Source of the DNA: Acholoe squamosa
Lineage: Eukaryota; Annelida; Polychaeta; Phyllodocida; Polynoidae
Direction of reading: 5' to 3'
Length of the DNA stretch: 64,000 nt
NCBI GenBank assembly: GCA_949317995.1
Contig: OX439036.1
Coordinates: 91,363,920-91,427,919, forward strand
This document shows, piece by piece, positions 1 through 11,600 of the stretch. The notes beneath the pieces are model-generated. The model did no database searches. It worked only from the letters and a program-made list of their open reading frames with translations, and was not told the DNA's origin. A program made the position numbers and the translations under genes. How positions within the stretch are numbered: the first letter of the stretch is position 1; every line of letters begins with the position of its first letter.

Positions 1-622
1 AGTGTGTGTGTCAGTGGAGGGTTGGACTGTGGAGGGTTGAACTGTGGAAGGCATGGCAGTGTTGTCATCAGTGGATGGGCAATCAGACAGGATGAGAATG
101 TTCGATCTTATTTGCTTAAGTGCGCTGACAAGATCACAGGGCATCGATACGCGGCCCTTTCTTATGTCGACCTTTGTCAGCGTAGGGAATAATCCTATGA
201 ATTCCCATAATTTGGTCACACTCAATACAGACTCCTCGAGGTCTGCAGACTCTGGCGGGCTAATTCGGAGAGGTGAAGACCCCTTAGAAAGCCACCCTGG
301 AAGCACCGTCGTCTTGCGACAGATCACGATACGTGGCAGGCAACTACAGTTGGGAGCGTCTGGGCATCTATCGGCTGCACAGACCATCCACACTGCAGCG
401 AATACCAACAGGAGTCTCACGATCTCCATCCTTCCTGAAAATTATAAAAGCATAATTAACACCATGAATATCAGTAATTCATACAAAGTCACTGCTCGCC
501 TTATCTGTTGATTATCTATAGTGTTTTAACTGTTTCTCAACCATGAGGGCATACCAATTCACACTCAGGGAAGGACTCACTTTTGATATATCATAACTAC
601 AATGACATGCACACTGCTCTCT

Positions 623-660
623 GATTGGGTGATTGGTCTCGAAAATCATACTGTGATTGG
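623..660. promoter_or_regulatory. Three inverted CCAAT boxes upstream of the first gene
   Basis: Three ATTGG pentamers (the reverse complement of CCAAT) lie within about 40 bp, some 115-150 bp upstream of the ATG at 773. Clustered CCAAT boxes are typical of NF-Y-dependent animal promoters. Seen: the motifs and their spacing. Inferred: promoter function. Confidence 0.35.
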
Positions 661-772
661 CTGATGGCACATAAGAACTTTTTGAAAAGGTACATTTCAA
701 TGCCTGCAGAGCACACTCGAGAGCTGGAGTTTACAGGGAGCAGTCGCATAGTGTGGTCTCTATTATCAAACC

Positions 773-1734
773 ATGGCTCAAGATAACATGAATGAAACCA
801 TGTCAGAATTGTCAATCACAAAGGTATTACAAGAAGAGGTAGAGCTCATGGACACTCTCCCCCACAAGGTGGTAAGTAAACATGTTTAAAATTCTCTCCT
901 CACAATCCTCTACCAGTGTCTACCACTGCAGGCACATGAGTTGTACATTTATTACCCCTGATTATACTCTTAGTTCACTTTGACAGTGTTGAATCATGTG
1001 AAAGAGACATGAGCAAGTAAGCAGCATTTTTTCTTCTTTTCTTTAAGGTGACTGATGATACATGTGTTGCTGAAGGGACCAGATCTGTGGTTACCCTGAA
1101 TGCCCCCAAGGACCCCAGGCTGCATAAAAAGGGAAGATACACCCTTCTCAATATTTCTGAGTCTTGCACTAAAGATGCCACACTAGGGGAGATTCAAGGA
1201 TTGGATGAAATACCAGAGGAGATACCAGACTCCATGCCTCTTAGAGAAAACCAATCAAGGGTACAACATGACATGGATGTGAGCATTCCCATTGGTAGTG
1301 TCCATGCAGGGGATGACTGGCAGAACTATGGGAGAGATCTATACAAGACTGTAACTTTCAATCCTGAACTGAATTGGGAACTGGCCCTCAGTCATTTCTC
1401 CATTGTGGGACACACTGAGGAAGATCTTTGTGGCATCAAACCATTCAGAATGCATGTGTCTATTGATCTCATGAACACAGAGGGAGAAGTTCAGACAATT
1501 TACTTTACCAAAATATTGCGCTACAACCCTGGTTGCCTTTTGGGTGATTGGATTTTGGAATATACAGAAAATCTAAAGATATATAAAATAGATTCATTCC
1601 ATGTCAGGGCGCATGCAGAAGGAGTGACATTGCCAAATCTGTCAGATTTTACCATCTCAACAGGGGTCATTGCAAGATATGGAAAGTGTGAATCATGTGC
1701 TGCATGTGACTTTAAAGATATCATTTTCAGGTAG
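773..1734 (+). CDS. Two-exon gene, hypothetical protein, 261 aa
   Basis: Exons 773-871 and 1048-1734 join in phase 0, with a GTAAGT donor after 871 and a pyrimidine-rich TTTAAG acceptor before 1048. The ATG at 773 sits in a CCATGG context and the predicted protein is about 261 aa. The N-terminal third is acidic. The C-terminal half has alternating hydrophobic segments (for example NWELALSHFSIVG) consistent with a beta-rich domain. A CxxCxxC cluster (CESCAAC) lies close to the C-terminus. I do not recognise the family. The NWELAL segment faintly resembles the HWEVAIVEI segment of the Polinton penton-like protein at 26145, but this is too weak to assign. A polyadenylation signal follows at 1795, which supports a complete 3' end. 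No function is proposed. Confidence 0.6.
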
Positions 1735-1794
1735 TGTAGAGGCTGTGTTTGGAGCATGATTCATGAATGTACCATCAGATAAATCCATGACAGA

Positions 1795-1800
1795 AATAAA
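1795..1800 (+). promoter_or_regulatory. Polyadenylation signal AATAAA
   Basis: A canonical AATAAA lies 61 bp after the stop codon of the two-exon gene at 773-1734, the usual distance for a short 3' UTR. Confidence 0.5.
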
Positions 1801-1881
1801 CATATTGAACAGTGTGTGATGTTTTGTTTTTACTATCTTATTATTGGATAACCTACCAGTCAACTGAAAGTAATATCATAG

Positions 1882-3662
1882 TTAATGTGCTATGGTGCTG
1901 CATGAGTGCATCATGCCGACCCTTTGTGTGAGTATCAAAATGAAAGGGTCAACAGAAATTGTACTTAGCATGATGCACATATGCATCACTAGTGAGTGAT
2001 TCTCATTCAGCTGTATTCATGTATCATATCAATGTTGGGGGTATCCATCACTTATCAATAGGAGGTGGTGGGGGGGGGGGTAAAAATTGTTATCAACCCC
2101 CCCCCACCACCCCCCAATAATAAATGATGATCATTCCCTCAGTGAGTGTATCAACATGATATAACCCACAGTGATTAATCATCATAAAGTTCCCATGATG
2201 CACTGGTGGCTGACTGACATTTGCTGCATTGGTACATCATGGCAACCCTTTAGTAGTGTACTGTATGCATCACCCCTCATACCATGATATTGTTCACATA
2301 TGTAAGTGATTCTCATTTATTGATTTGATGCATCATGCCAAACTTTTAGGAGAGTAACAATAACATAAATGAATTGATGCAAAAGCACATCAGGACAAAA
2401 TTGACTCAATTCCACATGATTCTTTCACATATACATGTACACTCACTACCAATATATACATCAATTCTATTGTAACATGAATTAATTACAATTTTACCAA
2501 GATTCTCACAAAGCATCATACTCATGTACCCTGTACAGAGCCCTGAGATACCACAAAGGGGTATATTCCACTGGCAGACAGATGCAAAACCCATGACCTG
2601 CATCTTCACCCTGTGAACTCTGTATATGCTAAGTACCACCCCCACCCCCCACCATGGGGTGGGTTCCAAAATATCTTACTTAATGAGCTATGGTGCTGCA
2701 TAAGTGCATCATGCCGACCCTTTGTGTGAGTATCAAAATGAAAGGTTCAACAGAAATTGCACTTAGCATGATGCACATATGCACTACTATTGAGTGATTC
2801 TCATTCAACTGCATTCATGTATCATGGTACTATTAAGGGTGTTCATCACTTATCAGGTGGGGGGGGGTAAAAAATTTTACCCCCCCCCCAATGGTAAATG
2901 ATGAGTAATTCCCTGAGTGAGAGTATCAACATGATATAACCCACAGTGATTAACCATCATAAAGTTCCCATGATGCACTGAAGAGTGAGTGATTCTTTGT
3001 TTTTACTATCTTTTGTTGGATAACCTACCAGACAAATGAAACCAATATCTTACTTAACCCTTTAAAGGCCGCTGTTGCAGGAGTGCATCATGCCCATTGG
3101 TCGTCATGATGCACCAATGAAGTGCTGGCGAGACTACTCGCCAGCACTTCATTGGAGCATCATGCCGACCCTCCCGGGTTGATACATATACTCCCAAAGG
3201 GTTGCAATGATGCTCCAATGAAGTGCTGGTGAGTAGTCTCGGCAGCACTTCATTGGTGCATCATGACGACCAGTTAGCATGATGCATTAATGCATCATCG
3301 GCCCTTAAAGGGTTAATGAGCTATGGTGCTGCATAAGTGCATCATGCCACCCTTTTAGGAGAGTAACAATAATATCAATGAATTGATACAAAGGCACATC
3401 AGAGCAAAATTATCTCAATACCACATGATTCATTGACACATACATCCACTACCAAAACATACATCAATTCTATCATAACAGGAATTTATTCCAATTTTAC
3501 CAAAATTTTCACAAAGAATCATACTCTTATACCCTGTACATGGCCCTGAGATAACACAAAGGGGTATACTCCACTGGCAGATATGCAAAACCCATGACCT
3601 GCATCTTCACCCTGTGAACTCTGCTAGGCATCACCCCCACCCCCCACCATGGGGTGGGTTCC
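1882..3662. repeat. Interleaved direct repeats, GCATCATG-rich
   Basis: Two repeat families alternate here. Block A is at about 1882-2207 and again at 2676-2982. Block B is at about 2330-2660 and again at 3338-3662. Copies within each family are strongly similar over roughly 300 bp. Both families contain many GCATCATG words. A TTAA-flanked MITE sits between the second A block and the second B block, so the array is A-B-A-MITE-B, as expected from a tandem duplication followed by an insertion. Short G-run/C-run foldbacks occur near 2055-2120 and 2850-2895. No gene is visible. Confidence 0.65.
3058..3312. mobile_element. TTAA-flanked piggyBac-type MITE with internal palindromes
   Basis: Outer ends read CCCTTTAAAGGC and, inverted, GCCCTTAAAGGG. 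They are flanked by TTAA at 3054-3057 and 3313-3316. TTAA target duplication with CCC-type termini is characteristic of piggyBac-like elements. Inside, two copies of a hairpin-forming segment built on CAATGAAGTGCTGGCGAG are arranged as inverted repeats, so much of the element can fold on itself. No coding capacity. Confidence 0.7.
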
Positions 3663-4673
3663 AATACATACACCCCCCCCCCTCCTCTGGCTGGTGTCCG
3701 TCTAACCGCGTCCGCATCCCTAGGGCAGCATCTGCCGTGTCCCCCACACGTCCCCTATTGTCAGCGTGCATCTACTGTCGTGTATTAATAGAAAAGGGGG
3801 AGGGGCTGTTGCACACAGGGTTGGGAACTTGTCGGGAGTCTGTCACCTCCCTCCCTGCCTCTACTGTAGGCAAAGTGGGACCAAACCATGGGGGGGGGGG
3901 AGGTATCTCTCCTCTCCTCCTCTCCTACTGTCCCTGTCCCTCCACATATTCCCTGACATTGTGTCTGTCTCAGGTTTGATATAGGAAAGGTGGTATGAGA
4001 AATGATATTAAAACCAACCTCTTCTTTTTATCCTTGGTGTGTATCCTGAGGGAGTAGTCTGTTCTGATGCTGGTGTATCCTCTTAATGAGTGAATCTCCA
4101 AGGGAGGGGTGGATCAGGAATGTCATTTTATGAGGACATTAGGTTCCATGTTTACAACTATCTGTATACCATCTGTCTAAGACATGTGTTCTACTCTAAA
4201 CAGTGTGACTATCTAGACCTATATCAAGACTGAATAAAACACAGCATGGATCTATGTACTGTAACACTCTCAGTGTATGCTATTGGTTTGGTGTATTATG
4301 TATAAGGTCAGCATGATTCACCAATGTAACATAGGTTTTATGATGCAGTCTTTTCCTATTTCTTCTGAGATAATGTTCCAAGCTGTCAATCAATAAATGT
4401 ATGAAATGTCAATAGAGTAATAGTGAGTAACCCATCAGGAGGCCGTTTCACCGCATTTATTACGCGTGAAATACATGTTTAGGAAGTGGTCATTATTTAT
4501 CAACAGGGAGTGGGTTTGAGGGGAGGGGGTGTAAAATAATTTGACCCCTCGTGAGGGGGGGGGGGCTAAAAATTTTACACCCCCCCCACCCCCTGTTGAT
4601 AAATAATGACCACTCCCTTATTGTAATAAATGCAGTATACGACCTTCAGGGTTGGTATGCCCCTGTTGAATTA
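3663..4673. repeat. Non-genic stretch with foldback repeat
   Basis: I see no convincing gene. There are long C and G runs near 3675, 3890 and 4554. A foldback lies at 4486-4614: the arm GGTCATTATTTATCAACAGG is matched inverted by CCTGTTGATAAATAATGACC, and the centre contains G-run and C-run tracts. Similar foldbacks occur near 2055-2120 and 2850-2895, so this looks like a dispersed MITE family. The Harbinger element begins immediately to the right. Confidence 0.5.
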
Positions 4674-4697
4674 GGGGAAGGTTGCCTAATTTGGACC
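4674..4697 (+). repeat. Left terminal inverted repeat of Harbinger element
   Basis: It matches the right terminus (15166-15189) in inverted orientation at 23 of 24 positions. Additional TTGCCTAAATTGGACC-like copies lie near 5045, 5071, 5110 and 5365. They could be subterminal binding sites of the transposase or its partner protein. Confidence 0.75.
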
Positions 4698-5429
4698 GGC
4701 TCCTAAATTGGACCACCCTTGTTTCCCCTAGTGGCAGTAAAAGGAACTAGGTTCCAATGCTGCCATTATTTAGTCAATATCTCTAAAGTTCCTAATAACT
4801 TCCAAAAATGTAATTTTTCTGAAATTTTATACACATTTTTCGTGGAAAATGGTTTTTGAACCTCTTGATCTTATTTGCGTCACCACTTACTTAAGCCCTC
4901 CTGGTTGCTAGGCAACATTTTTTTTTTGTTCAAAATCCTTTAAAATTTTTAGATGTCAAATTATACTTTTAGACTGAAATGAAATTTGATAAAAACCATT
5001 GTCATGTTTTAGAAAACAAATTATCAATGAGAAAGATGAAAAGTTGCCTAAATTGGACCAGCTTGAGTTGCCTAAATTGGACCATAGTTGTGATATTGGA
5101 TCCAATTTAGTTGCCTAAATTGGACCACCCGGTGGGGCCTATGCCTAGTTCTCTAAATTGGATCAATGTGTAACCTTTTTCTTACTCCAGTACAGAGCAA
5201 ATTCACAGGATATTGATAGAAACACTAAGAGGACATCTGATATCATATATCAAAAGTTCCTTAGTTTTATATATTTTTCAAAATAATGAAAGTATAAGGA
5301 AATACAGAACAATAGTGCATATTGGTCCAAATTAGGATACCAACTGGTTCAATTTAGGCAACCAGGTGCCTAAATTGGACCATTAGGCTTTGATTTTTAA
5401 TTGCACACCCTGGGGGCTGTTTTTCCCTA

Positions 5430-5735
5430 TCTTGCGGACCTCCGTATGTCATATACGGATGTCCGTATATCATATAATTCAGTTAAGTGTATTTCCTTAT
5501 ATATACGGAATTTTGTCTTCAACATGCGGAGGTCCGTATTTATATATGGAAAAAACCCTGTATTTCCCTATCTTACGGACTTCGAGAAATCCTTTGAAAC
5601 GCCGTATGAACAGTCTCAAATACATCATGGTGGGGTACCCCCTCGTATGTTCTTTTACGTCATACGGACCACCGTATGTCACATGCGGACCGGGAGAACA
5701 TCCGTATGTGTCCTTAATTTCCCTCTGAGCCCTTT
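5430..5735. promoter_or_regulatory. Cluster of TCCGTATGT/ACATACGGA motifs upstream of transposase
   Basis: At least eight copies or close variants of CCGTATGT or its reverse complement lie in about 300 bp directly upstream of the transposase ATG at 5744. The same motif is clustered at the other end of the element (14755-14905), just upstream of the partner gene start. Subterminal repeats that bind the Myb-like protein are known in Harbinger elements. The binding role here is inferred from position. Confidence 0.5.
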
Positions 5736-5743
5736 GTGGGGTT

Positions 5744-7810
5744 ATGACCTCCGACCTTGACCCGGAAGTCACCAATTTTTTATTTGGCCGCCAATTTCGA
5801 ACCAGCTCTGACCTGCTCTATAACATGGCAATAGGATGGATACAGAGAGCCAAAAGGGAATACTACAAGAGGCTTGATCCCTTATCTTTCTTCACAGAGC
5901 GAAAGTTTGTTCAGCGTTACAGACTGACCAAGCCAGTGGTACGGATGCTTACAGAGAAATGGGTTTCCACAAAGAAAGTGAAAGAGTTGAGGGGTAAACA
6001 TGCTGTGCCTTACAGGATAAGAGTAAGTTTCTAACATTTTAGCACGTCCCCCCCTTCCCTCTCTCCTTTTCCCCTCAGCTTTCTCTTTGTGTAATAATAT
6101 TGGATGTTTACTTTGCTTGAAAACTTGGGCCACATAGAATCAAAGGAAATAAACATGAATAACTTAAAAATGAATGGAGGCCTTGTTTCACGTTAATTAG
6201 TTATTAAGTCAGTGGCCTACACCCGTCTTTCTCTTTCAATTTGCAGTTCTGCGTTGCCTTAAGGTACTTCTCCACTGGGGCAACATATCAGACAATAGGG
6301 GACTGCCATGGCATAAGCAAAAGCGTGGTGGGATGCTCAGTCAAGGATGTGGCTGACTACTTCCGGACTCACATCAGTGAATACGTGGTCTGGCCAGACA
6401 GCTTCGACGACAAGAATGCCAAGGCAACTGTTTTCTATAAGAAGACGAAGAAGCCACGTTGCTTTGGTATGGTAGACGGGACCCATATCCCTATTTTGTG
6501 TCCGAAAGGTGTGGTGAATGACGAAAACCAGTTCTATTGCTACAAAGGCTATTACAGTATTAATGCTATGGTGAGTATCATTTCAAGTCTTGTTCAGCAT
6601 TGTTCTGAGTTGTTTTCCACTTCCTTTTCCTCAGAGGAACTTATCCGTAGATACTGTTAAAAACTCTGAAAGACGTGATTAAAACTTTAGCTAAAGTAAT
6701 TGAACTATGATTAATTGAACTTAAAAAAGCAAGACATAGGAATTTTTCTGTCCTTCACTATGGTTAACACATATTTGCAGATCATCGCAGACTATGATGG
6801 GTTCATCTTCCATGTTAATGCAGCAAACCCTGGAAGTTGTAACGATATCTATGTCATGAACGGCTCTCAGGTCAAGTACCTCGGGGAGAGAGGAGACTTC
6901 AGGGGATATTACCTCCTAGGAGACTCTGGGTAAGTTTTGTGCTTACCAAACTCTTTCAGTCACTTTTTTTGTAAACAAGTCTTTCATCTGTTGTCCATAT
7001 GTACCTATTTTATATGTCCTATTGAAACCAATGTGAGCCTTGACTTAAAAGAGAAAAAAATTATTTTATTCTTATTTTGCAGCTATGTTCTGACTGATTA
7101 TGTCTTGACTCCCATTAAATATGAGAAGACTCAATCCGACATCGATTACAACAAATGGCACCGGAAGACAAGGTCTTCTGTGGAGAGGACAATAGGGATA
7201 TTAAAGCAGAGGTGGAGGTGAGTCCTTAGAGCTCAGATTATTATATTTCTTTTGTTTATAACACCATATATAATTATAAAGAAAGAAAATATACTAAATA
7301 AAGTACATTACATGATTTTATTATTAGACTTTAAACAATTGTAAAGGAATCGTGACTGACATTCTTTTCGGTTCTTGCAGGTGTCTCGACAGCAGTGGGG
7401 GTTACCTCTACCATGACCCTCCTACAGCAGGAGCCATTATAGAGACTTGTGTGGCTCTGCATAATTGTGCTAAAGCGGCTAAGGTCCATCTTCTGCCCGA
7501 TTACCTCGCGAGGGACAGCTTCCGCAGGATCAGAAACCCTGTTCCCCAACCTGAACAGAGGAGACCAACAGAGCGTGTGGCCTTCAACAATCTGCGGTCT
7601 ACCTTCGTCAACAAGTACTTCGTCCAAGAAGATATAGATGAGACACACGCGGAAGAGGGTGAACCCACTCCCCAGGATGAAGATTTTCCACAGGAGGGAC
7701 TACAGTTTCCTGACCACAGAGACCCACAAGTGGCACCTCAGGTAGCTCTTTTGTTGGACCAGATGAACGCACTTATAGAGGAATACTATGACGCTAACTA
7801 TCTGCATTGA
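5744..7810 (+). CDS. PIF/Harbinger (HARBI1-like) DDE transposase, five exons
   Basis: Exons 5744-6022, 6247-6570, 6781-6929, 7083-7217 and 7381-7810 give about 438 aa with consistent phases and GT-AG borders throughout. The catalytic DDE triad of the DDE_Tnp_4/HARBI1 family is visible: Asp about 170 in GMVDGTHIPI, Asp about 249 in YYLLGDSGY, and Glu about 285 in SSVERTIGILKQRWR. An ETCVALHNC segment follows, as is typical of the family. The N-terminal 90 residues match the region before the helix-turn-helix-like part (ATYQTIGDCHGISKSVV). The C-terminus is acidic. The protein catalyses cut-and-paste transposition in the nucleus and in this family normally needs the Myb-like partner for nuclear import and DNA binding. 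An AATAAA at 7886 follows. The reading frame looks intact, so the copy may be young. Confidence 0.88.
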
Positions 7811-7885
7811 AAGTTTAAATGGACCTAGGCAGCTTTCTTGTATATAAATGTATATATTTTTTTTGGATCTCTAATTTATTGTGTA

Positions 7886-7891
7886 AATAAA
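7886..7891 (+). promoter_or_regulatory. Polyadenylation signal of transposase gene
   Basis: AATAAA lies about 75 bp after the transposase stop codon. Confidence 0.5.
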
Positions 7892-8654
7892 GGACTATTC
7901 TGCAAATGCAGTATTAAAAAATGACGTTTATTTCTAAGAGTAAACAGCATGCATATCAAAATCAACTTCCCCTTTGTAGAAGAACACATATGGCAATGGG
8001 TGAATAATAATAGTGTTCACACCTAACATTACCTTTGCATTGTGTAGCCGTATGTCAGGAAACCTTATGACTAAATGTATCTTAAAACATCTTTCCATTT
8101 CTTTTTTCATTCATATTAACATCCAGTATCCAGATTCTGACATAAAGAGTCTCATTTTTTCATTTGTATGTATACAATTAAAAATTTAAAGTGTTATCCT
8201 GAATTAATGCAACAATACCTCTTTCGAACAATATGTATGGCTATGGGTGAATAATAATCTTCTTCACACCTTACATTATCTTTTCCTTGTGTATTCCTAT
8301 GTCAGGAAACTTTATCACTAAATGTATCTCAAAACATCTTTTCTGTTCTTTTTATAATGAAATCAATATGTACTCCCGTGATTCTAAAATATGCAGTATC
8401 ATGTTTGCAGTTTTAAGTTCAAAGTTTAAAAATGACACTGATATCCTTAACAATCCAACATTAAAAAGTGTACGATGAACGTTACCTAACTTTTAAGACA
8501 AAAACAACATGACTAGTCTCTGTTTGTCGTAACATTGACATGAGAGTACTGAGGTATAATAAAACTCGACATAACAGCCTGTCTTTTATGTCCATTAAAA
8601 TCTTAATTACCTATTCTAACTGTTAGTCTGTTAACAATTCTTGACAACATAACA
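7892..8654. repeat. Spacer between the convergent Harbinger genes, with a direct repeat
   Basis: There is no gene here. A degenerate direct repeat of about 115 bp occurs at roughly 7979-8095 and 8225-8342, sharing words such as GGGTGAATAATAAT and TATGTCAGGAAAC. The rest is AT-rich spacer holding the 3' ends of the two convergent genes. Confidence 0.5.
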
Positions 8655-11600
8655 TTAGTCATTATATTTTTTGGTAGCCTTCCTGCTTCTTGAGGATCTT
8701 TTCACAGGTACACCTCTCTTTTTGTTTTGCCCTTCATCCTTCTCAGAAGCTTCTGTGTCTGCCTCTGAAGCTGCCTCTGAAGCTGCCTCTGAAGCTGCTT
8801 CCTTCTGGTGATGGCCTTCCTTCACGATAACCTCAGGGTTTTCCACTTCTCCTTCTACTTCCTGAAGGCCATCTTTAGTCACGATGACAAACTCGTCCTT
8901 GTGCAGAACTGAAAAATGGGGGAGGCTGTTGTCTTCAGGATCTATGTAGTTAATAGCTGAAAAAAAAATTACCATACAATTTCTCACATAAGCCGCACCT
9001 CTTACCAGTATCCAAATCAAAACAGGCTTCTAAAATAAACCAAAAGAAGGCTAGCGGCTGACAGCAGGGTATACTTTACAGGAAAAGAGGAGAATTACTA
9101 CAATTTTCCAGAAAGTGAATAAATTTATCCCTTTCAGATTTTACACTTAAGTTTGGCTTACTTTCTTATACACGTTTCATTCTAAATTTAACATTTCATC
9201 TCTCCCTTTCTTTCATGAAAAATAAAATAATGCTTACCTTCGCCGGGAACAGCTAATTTTCTTTGGCCCTCTTCGAGGTCGAAAAGTAAGCCGGGGCTTC
9301 CCTCGTCCCGTGTCTGATAAGGAGGGGTTGTTCCAACTGTAAGAAGATCCAAAATAATAAAGTAAATACTTATATAAAAAAATTATTTCATTTCTACATA
9401 ATGATATACCGTAAAATTTAAGGCTGTAAGACTATATTTAAAAAAAAGGTAAAAATGAGAAAATTATTTCATATGAAAACCCATATAGATATTTCCTTTC
9501 ATTGAAACTCTTCTAGACTTACCAGGAGGAGGGTTGGGATGAGTTAGGAAGGCAGATATAACGAAAGTATCTACTTCTGAGGTAGGGTTCTCATTTTCTA
9601 CTGTCTCCAGGGCTTTGTCACAATAAAAGGGAGAGACTAGTGTTACAAACCAAGTTTCTTGTTAGGTTATTTCTCTTCACCCTGATCTCATATCTCCATA
9701 TAATTTACTTTGATTTCAAATAAAGTTAAGGGTTAGTTATGTTACTCACACATGCTGTACATGCTGGAAAAGGTTATCAAGAAAGGAATTGTCCACATGC
9801 TGCCCCGTACATGCTTCTCTGTTGGTAGTGATAGGATATTATTACATTGTAAAGCACAAAGAAACAAAGAAGAAAGTATTTATACCTTTGTCTGAAGCTT
9901 TGTCCGGGCAAGCATCCTTCGTACCAGGAGACAATACAATACATTCTGGAACTGGAGATCCTGGAACCACTTCTGCGTCTTCACGGGGCTCCTCCTGTTC
10001 CTCCTGTGCCAGAGGTTTAACCAAAGGACGTCCCACTGTTGAATAGAATGACAAACAGTTTCATTTATTTGCCTAAATGAAGAAAAGATAAAAAAATTGT
10101 TATAATTAATACACATACGGACCCCCCTATGTTGTATTAAACTGTATATTTATGAGCTGCATTGCTTTGCATTGTCATAACATGTCCACCTCCACTTTCA
10201 TGAGAAAAACGTTTTTAAATAACTATTACATGCTCCCTATTCGTTTAGCTTTTCATAAGGAAATAAGATGAATGATTTCAGAAGCTAGACATTTTAGTTG
10301 ACTCACTTTCAATAAGAGTTCTGGCCACGGATTCCTTGTTTAGCTTCTCCTGTATGTCTGCCAGTTTCTCCAGGTTAGCTACTATTCTATCAAGAGCTCG
10401 CTCTGTATTGTCTACTAGTTTCAAGGAGGAGTTGTTGCACAGGTTTAAAGCCCTCTGGTTGGAGGCCAGCTGGTTCATGTTCTCACTAAGTCTGGCCATA
10501 CTGTCTGCCACGGACAATACCCCCACACTTATTTTTGCCTGAGCTTCTTCCACTGACTTACAATGCTTGTCTAAAGCATCCGTCATATTATTGACAGACT
10601 GTGCAATTTTTGTTTGTCTTTTTACCAGACTTTCAATAACTTTGTCTTGAACTAATTCTAATCCTTCTATAGTTTCCTTTTGTGTCTGTAGGAAGGAAGC
10701 AGACAGCTCTCGTACAGTGCCAGTCGATCTGCTCGCAGCCTCATCCAACTTATCTAACACCAACTTGGTGTTTGAATGTATGGCAGTTGCTGATTCTGCC
10801 ACATGCTTGCAGAAGTTGTCATATGACGATGTCATTTTCTTATTGGATAAAACCAAATCTTGAGTGGAATATCGCATATCTTCTGATATCTTAACGGCCG
10901 ATTCCGCCAGTGCTTCATGAGTCCTCTTCAGTTCCTCTGTGACACGATGTGAACTTTCATAGGACGTCTTAATAGAACTGCCCTTACCTGTGTCTATTCC
11001 TGCACTTGATGTGACATCTTCTATTTCAGACTGACCTGGTGAATAGGGCATTTTCAATTCGGATATGTTTTCCTCATCAGGTTGTTTTTTTTTGGATCCT
11101 GAATCAAACAGTTTTTTTCTAGAAGACACATTCGAAGTAGAAGCTATTTCATCTAATACTTCCACAGTCTTCATGGCCTGCAGACGGGGGGATGTACGAC
11201 GTTTAGCTAAAGAGTTAGGTGTATCTTTTTTTTTCCCTCCACTAGTCTTATCAGCAGCAGTTTTTTTTATTTCTCGCGATTTATTAGTAAATGGGGTACT
11301 AGTCTTGATGTCCGAATCTTTCTTTGATGCAGCTATAAGTTCCTCGACTTCTTCTTGGGTGTACAGCTTGGCCTTCTTTGCTGGATTTTCTAGTTTTGTT
11401 AGACTAGGCCTTTTGTTGTATTCATTCTCTAGTTCTTTATCCAAGTCATCATCGTCATGCTCGAGAAGAGGTGGGGTGGCATTTAATATACCAGAAAAGG
11501 AATCTGCCCTCCTCCGCCTCCTACCCTGAAAAACAGGAGAAGGTTCTTCCTCTCCATCCTCTTCTTCTTCTCCTTGGGTGTCTTTTAAAGGTGGGTCAGG

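Noticed and set aside
44..511. Open frame of 155 codons at the left edge
   Set aside because: No splice sites, domain or codon pattern supports it. The window edge prevents testing for upstream exons.
3614..3984. Pro-rich open frames across C/G-run sequence
   Set aside because: The composition follows the homopolymer-rich repeat DNA. No conserved segment is visible.
5497..5775. Minus-strand open frame before the transposase
   Set aside because: It is produced by the palindromic CCGTATGT motif cluster.
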